A stretch of DNA of 64,000 nt from Podarcis raffonei (lineage: Eukaryota > Chordata > Lepidosauria > Squamata > Lacertidae), in NCBI RefSeq assembly GCF_027172205.1, contig NC_070609.1:59096501-59160500 (forward strand). Direction: 5' to 3'. Under the pieces are notes generated by a model. The model ran no database searches and was not told the origin of the DNA. It saw nothing but the letters and a program-made list of their open reading frames with translations. Shown here one piece after another: positions 36,801-56,999 of this stretch. The position numbers and the translations under genes are program-made. How positions within the stretch are numbered: position 1 is the first letter of the stretch; each line of letters begins with the position of its first letter.

Positions 36801-39800
36801 TTGTTGATGACCACCAACTAAGGTGGCTTTACAAAGGAGTTAGACAAATTCATAGAGGAGAGGGGCCATCAACAGGTACAAGACAATGGCTTTATATTGC
36901 TTCTAATATCAGGGGCATTATGCCTCTGAATATAGCTGCTGGGGAGCACTTTTGAGAAGAATGCAATTGCACTGGGGAAGAATGCAATTGCACCTGGGTC
37001 TTGCTTTTGGGCTTTAGGCTTCTGGCTGGCCACTGTGAGCAGAGCTGGCTTACCCATAGGCACTCTCAGGGGAACCAGGCAGAGAGTCCAGGGCTCAAGA
37101 GTTGAGTCCAGGGAAGTCGGAGCGCCTCCTGCATGCCTGGGACTGGGCAACCGGGGGGGGGGGGGTGCTGGGCAGATCTTTGCACCCCGGCGCCGCATAT
37201 GCTTAAGACAGCCCTGACTATGAGAACAGGATTCTGGACTCGATGGGCCACTGGCCTGGTCCAGCACATTCTTCTTATGTTTTATTAGCAGGCTTGTATC
37301 TGACTTTGCACAGGAAGTCTTAAGTAACCAAAAAACTGTGTAGTTGTGAATTCAGCAGTTAAAATCTGTGTGGTTATAAAGGCTCAGTCACGATTCATAA
37401 TGGCAAGCAATCTTATCCAAACATAAATGAAAACCAGCTCCTTGATCTCAGGATCCAGCATGCAAAATTTGGTTGGGATATCTTAAGAGGTGTCCGAATG
37501 CACAACAAACAAAGCAAGAAACCACTTTTCAAAATATATATTAGATGATGGGGGCCAAATGCAGCCTTCCAGGTCTCTATCCCTGGCACTCAGGAGTCTC
37601 CCTAGGCCACACAGCCCTCACTGCCCTTGCTTTGCATCCTCCTTGTACTCTGATCGTGCTTCCTGCTTGCCTGGGTGGAGGGCAGAGATGGGTGTGTGAG
37701 TGTGTGCAGAAACTAGCCTACTGTGCAAAGGTAAAATTGACATTAGTGGCTACCTATTTTAGAGTGGTTTAACAGTCCATCCTTCTTCCAAGGGAACTCT
37801 GGGAATAGTAGTTAAACCACAGAGCCTAGGACTTGCCGATCAGAAGGTTGGCGGTTCGAATCCCCGCAATGGGGTGAGCTCCTGTTGCTCGGTCCCTGCT
37901 CCTGCCAACCTAGCAGTTCGAAAGCACGTCAGAGTGCAAGTAGATGAATAGGTACCGCTCCGGCGGGAAGGCAAACGGTGTTTCCATGCTCTGCTCTGGT
38001 TCGCCAGAAGCGTCTTAGTCATGCTGGCCACATGACCGGGAAGCTGTACGCCGGCTCCCTCGGCCAATAAAGCGAGATGAGCGCTGCAACCCCAGAGTCG
38101 GCCACGACTGGACCTAATGGTCAGGGGTCCCTTTACCTTTACTATTTTAAAGTGGTTTAACAGTCCATCCTTCTTCCAAGGGAACTCTGGGAACTGTAGT
38201 TCTGAGAGGGAAATAGGCATCTCCTACCCACTCTGAGCAGCCTAAGCCAACCACAGTTCCCAGAGTTCTTTAGAGGAAGCCCTGACTATCTAAAGTGGTG
38301 TGATACTGCTTTAACTGTATAGTACAGATGGGGACTTAGTTGGGAGCAAGCCCCATTGAGAAAGTGGCTGAGCAAAGTCACGAGGACCCAGTGGCGTAGC
38401 GTGGGTTGTCAGCACCCGGGGCAAGGCAAGTAATTTGTGCCCCCTAACCCGTGGATTTGCGCCCCCTAACCCGTGGATTTGCCCTAACCCCCAGATGTTG
38501 CGCCCAGTGCGGCCGGTCCCCCCTGCACCCCCCACGCTACGCCACTGCGAGGACCTATCTGCATGATAATTCACTCAACACGGCTGGAAGAAACATGGAC
38601 CATATTGGACTAGAGCTCCTCCGAGATTTGGTGTTTAATACCAAGGACTATCAAAAAAACCGGCAGAGAGGAATGGAGAGAGAATTAAGAGCCTCGGACG
38701 TGAGGTCTCCAGGCTGATAGTAGATGGACTGATGGACATTTCAAGGGGATTGAAACTGGGAAAGGGGGGGGTAGAGTTTGAGAATCCAAAGGGTGTATAA
38801 TCTAACTTGTTCTGTTTTTATTTTGTTTGGATATCTATATGAAAATTGGGGAAATCGTGGAAGGGAATTTAGGCCGACTTTAGAAAAAGGTTTAAAGAAT
38901 AAGCAATGATGTATAAATATGAAGTCTATAAGGCAAAATTGGTTTTTTAGAAAAAGGAATTAAATATAAAAAGGTTTAAAAATAGGGATAAGAGCTTGTT
39001 GAACCAACAATTGGACCTGGAATACAAGAGGGAGAGGTGTGGGGAAGTCAGGGAAATATGTTATAGAAAATAAGGATTGTGAACCGTATGTGTTTTTATT
39101 TTTTTTTTCTTGTTGTTTTTGGTTTTTTCTTTTTTTTCTTTCCTTTTTGGTTTTGTTATTGTATTATGGTGGAAAATTTTAATAAATATTACTTTTTTAA
39201 AAAAAAAAGATAATTCACTCAACACAATTCTAACCACGTCTACTCAGAAGTATATCTGTCTGAATTCAACAAGTCTTACTCCCAGCAGGTAAGTGGGGTT
39301 GGGATAGCAGCCTCACCAATCAAGTCCTCCCTCCTCATTTTTCTCATGACCACCGGCATGGCCAGCAGCTCCACCTGGAATGCCTTCTCAGCTGTCTGCA
39401 GAAGCGAAGCCAGCTCCTTCTTCAAATCTCGCAGGTTTTCCTTTGCTTGGAGAAAGGGAGAAGGACAGAGGAAGCTGCCTTATGCGGTATCAGTCCATTC
39501 GTCTATCTCAGTACTGTCTACACTGACTGGCAGCAGCTCTCCAGGCTGTGTTCTCTCTCCCAGGTCTACCTGCAGATGCCAGAGGTTTAGACCTGGGCCA
39601 TTCTGCATGCAACAAAGATGCTCTAACCATTGGACAATATGGCCCTTGGTAGAAACACAGCACTGCAAGACCCTGAAATGAATAATCAAGTGAAGCAGCT
39701 AGAATTGAGGCATTTCTGTCCTTTGGGGGACAAAAGTGCTAGCACATTTGCAAAGCTAAGCAAGGTCCAGAATGGTATGGATGGGGGACTGAGCGTTGAG

Positions 39801-40432
39801 ACTCATGCATTGCAGGGGGTTGGACTAGATGACCCTTGGAGATCCCTTTCAAGTCTACAGTTCTATGATTCTATTCTTCTAAGCCCCACTCCTTGCTTTT
39901 CACTCCACTTCTCCAAGATTCGTTTATTTATGCACCACCTTTTCCTCCACGGAGCTCAAGGTAGTTTATACATGGTTCTCCCCCTTCTCACTTAATCCCC
40001 ACAACATCCCTGAATGGTACGTTAGGCTGAAAGGCAGTGATTGAGCAGGGCTTTGAACCCTGGTGTCTCCCAGGTCCTGCCCCAGCCTTTCTCAACCTTG
40101 GGTCCCCAGATGTTGTTGGACTACAACTCCCATCACCCCTGACCACTGGCCCTGCTAGCTAGGGATGATGGGAGTTGTAGTCCAACGAAATCCGTGGACC
40201 CAAGGTTGAGAAAGGCAGCTCTTACCGCTACACCAGGCTGGCTCACATTTGCTCACTCGGACCACCCGTTTTGCCCGCCCCATCCCGAGGCCTCACCCTG
40301 GTGCTGGAAATCCCGCAGAAAGAGACTGATGCGCTGGTCCCTCTGCTCCTTGCTCAAGAGGCTCCGATCCGACTCCACGCCGGAGTCCGCGCTGCGCTTC
40401 TTTGCCTCGTTCACGTGTTTCCTTAGCGCCAT
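27830..40432 (-). CDS. CDCA9: Borealin-family protein, probably borealin-2 / Dasra A (10 coding exons)
   Basis: Borealin is a subunit of the chromosomal passenger complex with Aurora B, INCENP and survivin, acting at centromeres and the spindle midzone. Coding exons in transcript order: 40432-40297, 39445-39317, 34864-34812, 33662-33602, 31874-31798, 30861-30794, 29405-29304, 28785-28656, 28219-28133 and 27871-27830. Phases join to 294 codons plus TGA (human borealin has 280). It starts MALRK (human MAPRK). From FLRDF to the LLAMP motif the spacing equals human FLKDF to ILRLP with no gap. Next come an MPTPR site (human IQTPLK), [14 protein letters not shown] (human VIQVDEMIVEEE), a Ser-rich basic middle, and a C-terminal helix [20 protein letters not shown] ending [13 protein letters not shown], matching human [19 protein letters not shown] and NRLAQICSSIRTHK. 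All splice sites are GT-AG except one GC-AG. I prefer CDCA9 to CDCA8 because of the divergence and because human borealin lies on another chromosome. The family call is firmer than the symbol. Confidence 0.82.
28133..28219 (-). CDS. CDCA9: CDCA9 coding exon 9
   Basis: Encodes [20 protein letters not shown] and TVQHIHSLV, matching the human [20 protein letters not shown] region of the dimerisation domain. The acceptor is cttgttcag and the donor GTG|gtaagt. Confidence 0.86.
28258..28525 (+). repeat. CR1/L2-group LINE fragment in CDCA9 intron 8
   Basis: AGAGAAAGTGGGCAGAGAAA through ATTCATGGCAGAGAGGGCTG. It is antisense to the gene. Confidence 0.75.
28656..28785 (-). CDS. CDCA9: CDCA9 coding exon 8
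   Basis: Encodes [19 protein letters not shown] through [12 protein letters not shown]; the last part matches human IFLTVPVGGG, the start of the C-terminal dimerisation domain. The acceptor is ggtgcctag and the donor AAG|gtactg. Confidence 0.82.
28838..29135 (+). repeat. CR1/L2-group LINE fragment in CDCA9 intron 7
   Basis: CCTATAAGGAGAGGGTCCAG ... CATGATAGAGGTGCATGGAA ... AAACTGAATGTTGGGAGATT. It lies inside the GC-AG intron, antisense to the gene. Confidence 0.75.
29304..29405 (-). CDS. CDCA9: CDCA9 coding exon 7 with a GC donor
   Basis: Encodes [20 protein letters not shown] and a Ser/Lys-rich end. The acceptor is cccatcag. The only donor that keeps phase with the next exon is AAAAG|gcaagc, a GC-AG intron donor with otherwise good U1 complementarity. 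Confidence 0.75.
29570..30430. other. CDCA9 intron 6 interior
   Basis: AT-rich intron with an (AAT)n run at 29918-29936. No exon or confident repeat. Confidence 0.45.
30433..30676. mobile_element. hAT-type MITE (CAGGGGTCAGCAAAC family)
   Basis: Left end CAGGGGTCAGCAAACTTTTT, right end TTAGTTTGCCTACCCATG. The interior has GGGGGGCCAGACTATATTTTG and GGGCCGGATCCGGCCCCCGG. Confidence 0.8.
30794..30861 (-). CDS. CDCA9: CDCA9 coding exon 6
   Basis: Encodes a Ser/Lys-rich stretch, [19 protein letters not shown], then TPS. It lies where human borealin has its basic Ser/Thr middle region. The acceptor is ccttgcag and the donor CCAG|gtaaga. Confidence 0.78.
31798..31874 (-). CDS. CDCA9: CDCA9 coding exon 5
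   Basis: Encodes [20 protein letters not shown], equivalent to the human VIQVDEMIVEEEEE acidic segment. The acceptor is cattctag and the donor AAG|gtaagt, phase 0. Confidence 0.85.
31974..32270 (+). other. Possible solo-LTR-like stretch (weak)
   Basis: Starts near TGTTGGGATTTTACG, has a TATAAAT word, a CT-rich middle and TGTGAATAAAACGTGG, which resembles the order of an LTR promoter and poly(A) signal. I could not find its right end or a matching target duplication, so this is only a possibility. If real, it is an old isolated LTR with no coding part. Confidence 0.22.
32509..33115 (+). repeat. CR1/L2-group LINE 3' end, long copy
   Basis: Covers the remains of the ORF2 end ([33 protein letters not shown]) and the untranslated tail to TGGGCCTGATCCAGCAGCTT. 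Antisense to CDCA9, in its intron 4. Confidence 0.85.
33352..33480. repeat. Perfect 24-bp inverted repeat with 81-bp loop
   Basis: The left arm at 33352-33375 (TGGTTTGGCTTAGC... ATCCTCCA) is the exact reverse complement of 33457-33480. It lies about 120 bp from CDCA9 exon 4. Related CAAACCATAGTTT words flank it and recur near 58.1 kb, suggesting a MITE. Confidence 0.8.
33602..33662 (-). CDS. CDCA9: CDCA9 coding exon 4
   Basis: Encodes [20 protein letters not shown], matching human AEAIQTPLKSAKTRK in position and type; TPR is a possible CDK site. The acceptor is cctgcccacag and the donor CGAG|gtgagc. Confidence 0.85.
33842..34014 (-). repeat. tRNA-derived SINE
   Basis: On the - strand: tRNA-like head with TGCTTTGCATGCAGAAGGTC and CCAGATTCAATTCCTGGCAT, then CTGTCAGTCAGTGCAGACAA and the TCAGTATAAGTCAACTTCCC end. 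Same family as 39.5, 48.2, 53.4, 58.6 and 60.3 kb. Confidence 0.75.
34016..34105 (-). repeat. CR1-type 3' tail
   Basis: Reverse of ...GATCCCTTCCAACTCTACAATTCTATGATTCT, the usual CR1 3' end with its octamer-like repeats. It begins two bases from the SINE. Confidence 0.75.
34296..34529. mobile_element. hAT-type MITE with internal repeats
   Basis: Ends CAGCGGTGTCCAAACTTTT and GACTTTGGAGATGCCTG. The interior repeats TTGTTGAGCTTTTGTTAGG-like and GGATTTTACCCC words two to three times. Confidence 0.75.
34812..34864 (-). CDS. CDCA9: CDCA9 coding exon 3
   Basis: Short 53-base exon encoding [17 protein letters not shown], comparable to the human LEEAATADLDI stretch. The acceptor is gtaccacag and the donor GCA|gtaagt; the phases fit the exons on both sides. 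Low complexity makes it less certain than its neighbours. Confidence 0.7.
34978..35277 (-). repeat. CR1/L2-group LINE 3' end split by an L1
   Basis: Contains TGCTGGATCAGGCCAATGGC and CTAGTCCAGCATCCTGTTCT at its end and the GGAGGAAGTCCCCCAGTTTA part of ORF2. It is cut at GAAAAAGTACTAAGAAG by the L1 that follows, and resumes at 36749. Confidence 0.8.
35278..36731 (+). mobile_element. 5'-truncated LINE-1, recent-looking
   Basis: An open frame from 35278 to the TGA at 36442-36444 gives 388 residues of ORF2 C-terminus: [20 protein letters not shown] at the start, [30 protein letters not shown], and the Cys-rich motif [18 protein letters not shown] (CX2CX8HX4C). A short 3' UTR, AATAAA and an A-rich tail follow. 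GAAAAAGTACTAAGAAG flanks both ends (35261-35277 and 36732-36748). The open frame and intact duplication point to a young insertion. It lacks the endonuclease and most of the reverse transcriptase, so it is not autonomous. Confidence 0.93.
36749..37282 (+). repeat. CR1/L2-group LINE 3' end, interrupted by a hAT MITE
   Basis: GACCACCAACTAAGGTGGCT ... AATTCATAGAGGAGAGGGGC ... GGCTGGCCACTGTGAG, the MITE at 37040-37216, then AACAGGATTCTGGACTCGAT to CTTCTTATGTTTTATT. The first 30 bases probably belong to the neighbouring minus-strand copy. Confidence 0.8.
37040..37216. mobile_element. hAT-type MITE nested in the LINE
   Basis: Left end CAGAGCTGGCTTACCCATAG, right end TGCTTAAGACAGCCCTG. Flanks ACTGTGAG (37032-37039) and ACTATGAG (37217-37224) are an 8-bp duplication with one difference. 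Confidence 0.85.
37546..37740 (+). repeat. hAT-like MITE fragment
   Basis: GGGGCCAAATGCAGCCTTCC ... GGCCACACAGCCCTC ... CTTGCCTGGGTGGAGGG resembles the 48.4 and 50.0 kb copies. Confidence 0.45.
37755..37813 (+). repeat. Left copy of a 59-bp direct repeat around a Sauria SINE
   Basis: TATTTTAGAGTGGTTTAACA ... GGGAATAGTAGTT; it matches 38143-38201 at 56 of 59 positions. Confidence 0.85.
37814..38142 (+). repeat. Sauria SINE, short at the 5' end
   Basis: Begins AAACCACAGAGCCTAGGACT, lacking the first bases of the 2.8-kb copy, and ends TTTACCTTTAC. The B-box is GGCGGTTCGAATCC. Near-identical to the 2786 copy through the body. Confidence 0.9.
38143..38325. repeat. Inverted-repeat MITE-like element, also right copy of the 59-bp repeat
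   Basis: GAACTCTGGGAACTGTAGTT and, about 65 bases on, AACCACAGTTCCCAGAGTTC form a palindrome, followed by AAAGTGGTGTGATACTGC. Related copies are at 46540-46600 and 55205-55390. Confidence 0.7.
38389..38547. mobile_element. hAT-type MITE with a perfect 8-bp duplication (159 bp)
   Basis: Ends CAGTGGCGTAGCGTGGG and CCCACGCTACGCCACTG are exact reverse complements. CGAGGACC flanks both sides (38381-38388, 38548-38555). The inside holds a partial tandem of GCCCCCTAACCCGTGGATTT. Confidence 0.92.
38582..39208 (+). mobile_element. Short LINE-1 copy with full target-site duplication
   Basis: The last 200 bases match the 3' UTR of the 35.3-kb L1 (TTGAACCAACAATT, GGAATACAAGAGGGAGAGG, AATAAATATTAC, A-tail). 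The front encodes [20 protein letters not shown] and [13 protein letters not shown], a helical stretch that I suspect is the end of ORF1, so ORF2 would be missing. GATAATTCACTCAACAC flanks both sides (38565-38581, 39209-39225). Confidence 0.8.
39226..39312. repeat. Interspersed repeat (TACTCAGAAG / CTTACTCCCAG type)
   Basis: ACGTCTACTCAGAAGTA ... AACAAGTCTTACTCCCAGCA; the same word pairs occur at 60875-61010. It ends right beside CDCA9 exon 2. Confidence 0.5.
39317..39445 (-). CDS. CDCA9: CDCA9 coding exon 2
   Basis: Encodes [20 protein letters not shown] and [21 protein letters not shown], corresponding to human borealin residues about 32-74. The acceptor is ctccaag and the donor ATTG|gtgagg. 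Confidence 0.87.
39472..39650 (-). repeat. tRNA-derived SINE in CDCA9 intron 1
   Basis: - strand head with AGAGCATCTTTGTTGCATGC and AGAATGGCCCAGGTC; the + strand shows CAGTACTGTCTACACTGACTGG. Confidence 0.75.
39755..39880 (+). repeat. CR1-type 3' tail
   Basis: GCATTGCAGGGGGTTGGACT, AGATGACCCTTGGAGATCCC and CAGTTCTATGATTCTATTCT. Confidence 0.75.
39905..40080 (-). repeat. CORE-SINE/MIR-like SINE
   Basis: + strand shows CTTAATCCCCACAACATCCC ... TAGGCTGAAAGGCAGTGATT ... GCTTTGAACCCTGG, the reverse of the SINE's 3' half and B-box. Confidence 0.7.
40083..40218. repeat. hAT-type palindromic MITE
   Basis: CCTTTCTCAACCTTGGGTCC and its reverse complement GGACCCAAGGTTGAGAAAGG, enclosing ACTACAACTCCCATCA and TGATGGGAGTTGTAGT. 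It ends 80 bp from CDCA9 exon 1. Confidence 0.85.
40297..40432 (-). CDS. CDCA9: CDCA9 coding exon 1
   Basis: Encodes residues 1-45, a basic N-terminus followed by [16 protein letters not shown], the first helix that packs with INCENP and survivin in borealin. The donor is CAGG|gtgagg. The exon is CpG-rich. The frame is also open upstream of the ATG; I chose this ATG because it matches human MAPRK. Confidence 0.85.
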
Positions 40433-41235
40433 GTCTCGCTCCCAGCTCACAAATCGGGAAAGCCCAGAAAGGAGAAAGCATCTCTCTGTGTGTCGATTTA
40501 TTGCAGTTCCCCGCCCTGGCTGTGGACACGCCCACTTAGGACCCTGGAGAAGGGGGGAGGGCACTGATTGCAGGTGCAAGGCATGCTCTTTCCCTGAGGA
40601 AGCCAAATCTAGCCCTGGGGATGGAGGAATCAGCTGCAGGGAGCTGTTCCTTTGTGGGTGCATTTAGCTCTCCCAGTTTATTGAAAGAAGGGGTGTTTTC
40701 ACAATAGACTTGGCTTAAAAAAAAGTGGGAGGCTTAATTCCTGGATTAGTTTTCCTGCATTAATGTCTACTTTTTCCTACATATCTCAGCATGGTGGTGC
40801 AGTGATAGATTTCACCTGCTGAATTTCAGTTGTTAAAAGGCACTGGAGTAGATATTGTTGCATGTGAAAAAATGGCTGTATTCAGTTGGGTTTACTCAAG
40901 AATAACTGTGTTTAGGGTCACAACCCCGGGGTTGTTTTGCCAGTGTCTATTTTTTTTTTTTTACAAGAGTTTTGTTGGCCTAATGACTGAGACAGAAAGG
41001 TGCTTGGAAATCTAGGTGGCCATTTCTGCTCGTTTTCTCCCTAGCATCCTAGAGGGCTGTGTTGCTTTAAAAAAAACCACCTGTGGCAGATTTTACTCTT
41101 CTCTATAAGAGCCTTGCTGGATCAGACCAACTCTCTATATATACTAGCTTCTTATGTTCCTAAGTGTCAGCTGTGAGAAAGAAGGCTTTTGGAAAACTCA
41201 TTAAAATATAGAAAGCACCACGACAAAACAGTTTC
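40433..41235 (-). promoter_or_regulatory. CDCA9 promoter region / GPT2-CDCA9 intergenic gap
   Basis: About 0.8 kb separates the borealin start codon from the last likely GPT2 poly(A) signal. The part nearest the gene is moderately CpG-rich; no TATA box was picked out. A small minus-strand CR1/L2-group fragment lies at 41098-41165. The promoter must sit here unless a 5' UTR exon lies further upstream. Confidence 0.5.
41098..41165 (-). repeat. CR1/L2-group LINE end, short
   Basis: AGAGCCTTGCTGGATCAGAC, then the CTAGCTTCTTATGTTCC-like end. Confidence 0.55.
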
Positions 41236-44200
41236 CAACCATTCTTTTATTTAATTTTTCGAAGTTGTAGGTACGTTTAAAAAGTCATCCCAAGAACAGC
41301 ATGAGGAGCACCTGTAGGAAATGTGAACCTACGAGCATGCATCACAATGTTTAGATATTGCCTTACTCATTAAGGACGCACATTTTTTAAAAAGAGAGAA
41401 CAAAAACTCAGTGTAGTAACATTCTCCACCTGCAATCTCTAAACCGTTTATTTGGGAATTGCATCCACTTTAAGGTCCACTCTGGAATAGATTTCTGAGG
41501 ATGACTGCCTTGCCTCCAGGACAACCAAGTTCAATTTTAGTAGCTCATCACAGTACTTACAAATATGTCAAATCAACTGTGGAAGGATCGTACCATTTCT
41601 CAAAAGATGCAGGGAAAAACAACAACAAACCCATTCATTCTCCCTCGGCGTACCAGAAATCAAAAGGCACCGTAACAGCGTTTAGAAAAGACAAAGGAAG
41701 GTAGGTCAGCATCCTTGATTTAATAACTAAACCTCTAAGGATTCCTGCTCCCATTTTTAAAAAGGCAGGAAGCAACAGGTGTGGGAGGAAAAAGCAAACC
41801 TTTTAAAACATCCCTGCAAAAAGAGTTATTTAGAAACATGTAAACCTTGCATCGTTTTCAGGAACACTGGGTGTAAACACAAGGTAAATAGAAAACCCAC
41901 TGGCTTGTTAAGACTACAAATACTACCCTTCCCTCCCACCCTTCCCAAACCCAATGGGGGAAAAAAACTTATAAAAGTATATAAAAATATATAGTAATCA
42001 TGAGTAGCGCACAGAATTCTCTTGCACTGTATGTTCAACGATGGCCCTTCCCAAGCAGTGAGCCCGAAGCCAGATTTCAGGGAGGGAAAGTGCAATTCCT
42101 TTATTTTTTTGTTTAAACTGCAGTGTTCCAAGAGTGAAACATGCTAGTTTTCAGTAGTTCACGTAATCAATGCTTAGGAAGCCGTGCCAAGCAGTTGCGC
42201 CAGCAAGCTGAGTGTTCTGTTCATTCAGCATTCCAATATCCCCAGCCTTGTCAGTAAAATGGTAGGTTTAAGGGGACAAAAATGCAGAAAGGAGTTTTCT
42301 GCTGCTCTCGGGTGGCAATGTGTCCATTTAGAATTAACACCACCTGTAAGATACATTTGTTTGCCCCTTTGGAATTCAACTCAGCAATATAGTCAAGTAC
42401 GCAGGGTAATCTGCAGTCATAATTGCTTTGTTCACTTGGACCATTCTGGAAACTTGGGTCAGCAACAGCAGCAGCCCCCAAAAAAGTTAAGCCAGGTTTA
42501 TGTACACAGGAGCCAACTCCTAGGGGCTGAGGGGCCTTTGCTCCCCCACAATAAAATATTTGAGGGGGCCAGCCCACCCCACAAGTTGCTAGGTATTGCC
42601 ATTCAAACGATGTACATGCACTGCATCATGTGATTATGTGTGGCAGGGCTTACCTGCTCCCCCAATATTGAAATTGGCACCCCTATTTATGTTCAAGACT
42701 GAGATGGATTAATGGGGGAGGAAATGGTACTTTCACACTGTATCGTAAAATGAAGCCCAGCTGGACCAACACGGAAAACTCTTAGATCTACTGTAGGAGA
42801 GCAAAGTGTCATGAACCTGGGCGATAATAGCAGTCAGGCAGTCCACTCCACTCTGGATAGCCATGCTAAATAGCTTACTAGCATTCTTGCCCTCTCGTTT
42901 TCACTTCTACTTCTTAGAAGAGAAACTCAGCCCATGTGACATACCTTGGAGAAAATGCCTGTCTTTCTAACGCTAGAAACAAAAGAAACAGCCATGGGAT
43001 AGCGATTTTTACAGAACTTCCAGTTGCCTGTTCAGGTTGAAATAGCAGCCCTGAGAGGGGGCTGAATATTTAGGCAAGATTATACTACCAGATTGGACCC
43101 TTTCTCACTGTGACATTTCCACGTTCCTTCAATGTTGGACCTTATTATTATCGGTCAGTGATCAAAATATGCTCTCTTTTTTTTTGCAGAGTACGTTGTT
43201 GAACAAAATTGGCAGATCATTTCGCACATAGGAAAATGCTCCCTCTGGTACGGCATCTTGTATTTATTTGCTACCATGCTGAGGCGCATTCCGATTTATA
43301 GCTAAGAAGCGTCTCCTTTGCTTAGCTAATTTACTCAATATCTACATTCTAAAGCAGCACCTAGCCAAATGAAAGGAGGATAGTTCTGTGTCCTGATTAT
43401 ATCAGTTCCACGCCTCCCTCTTATAGGCTCTCAATTTTATTTATTTAGCTCATACTTGTGATTCTTTTCCATGCAAAGACCATGACTGGCATCAGTTCAC
43501 ATGCTGGGGGCAGTCTAGTCTGGATTCACTAGGTTCTCAGAGAATAAATTTGGGCCATTTCTTAAATCCTGAAACAGAAAGGGATGACCTACCTAATACC
43601 CACAGCAGGCCATAGTGCTCAAATGATGAGTCTGAACAGGACATCTACCACAAAATGTATCTGTTGCAGCCTTGCTTAGGCCAAGGAGAACTGCACAACA
43701 GTTTACACGAACCATATTCTACCCAATTTACTGGAAGCATGCAGCTTTTAAAATATGGAAGATAGAAGGGGATGCCTTGTTAAAGTACACAAAGGGATTT
43801 TTAAAAATCTATTGAAGGGTGTTTATTGACACTCAATTGACAGCTTAGTTGAATTTTGCTTTTATATTTAAGACCAAAGGTAAATTTTGTAGGGTTGCTG
43901 TTTTGAAACAGTAATAGTTCCAATAATTCTCACCGAGAATTTCCCTTTTTTTTTCATCAGGCCCGCCAGCCACACAAGCTAAGAAATAAAAATTGAGTCA
44001 AGGCACACAATTGCACTCTTCCCCTCCCCCCGAATCTTGCCCTTATTTCCATTTCTTTCCATGAAATTAAAGCAACAGTACACACTCAGGCTGGAGGTAC
44101 GCAAATTTCATAGCTGGGCTCTAGCCGTTCTAGTGTGGATTTGATTGATTAAAAGAAGACAAAGAACATTTTCCCCTCACAGCTTTGTTTGGATTTCCCA

Positions 44201-44250
44201 GATTTACTCTGGAAAGAGAGAGCGAGAGCGGAAGAGAGTCTTAATTTTGC
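41236..44250 (-). other. GPT2: GPT2 3' UTR (inferred, about 3 kb)
   Basis: No exon and few repeats lie in this stretch. AATAAA hexamers on the - strand occur near 43436-43446, 43262, 42099 and, most distal, 41251-41246. The low repeat content and distal signal suggest one long 3' UTR. A hAT-like MITE lies inside it at 42506-42685. The end point is inferred. Confidence 0.55.
42506..42685. mobile_element. hAT-like MITE in the GPT2 3' UTR
   Basis: Left end ACAGGAGCCAACTCCTAGGG, right end ATTGAAATTGGCACCCCT. TTTATGTA (42498-42505) and TTTATGTT (42686-42693) look like an 8-bp duplication. Confidence 0.65.
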
Positions 44251-56979
<12,729 letters not shown>

Positions 56980-56999
56980 CTAAGAGGAGAAAGCACATG

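Noticed and set aside
40194-40667. 157-codon + strand open frame rich in Arg and Ser
   Set aside because: It lies exactly antisense to borealin exon 1, whose - strand reading matches a known family and has proper splice sites.
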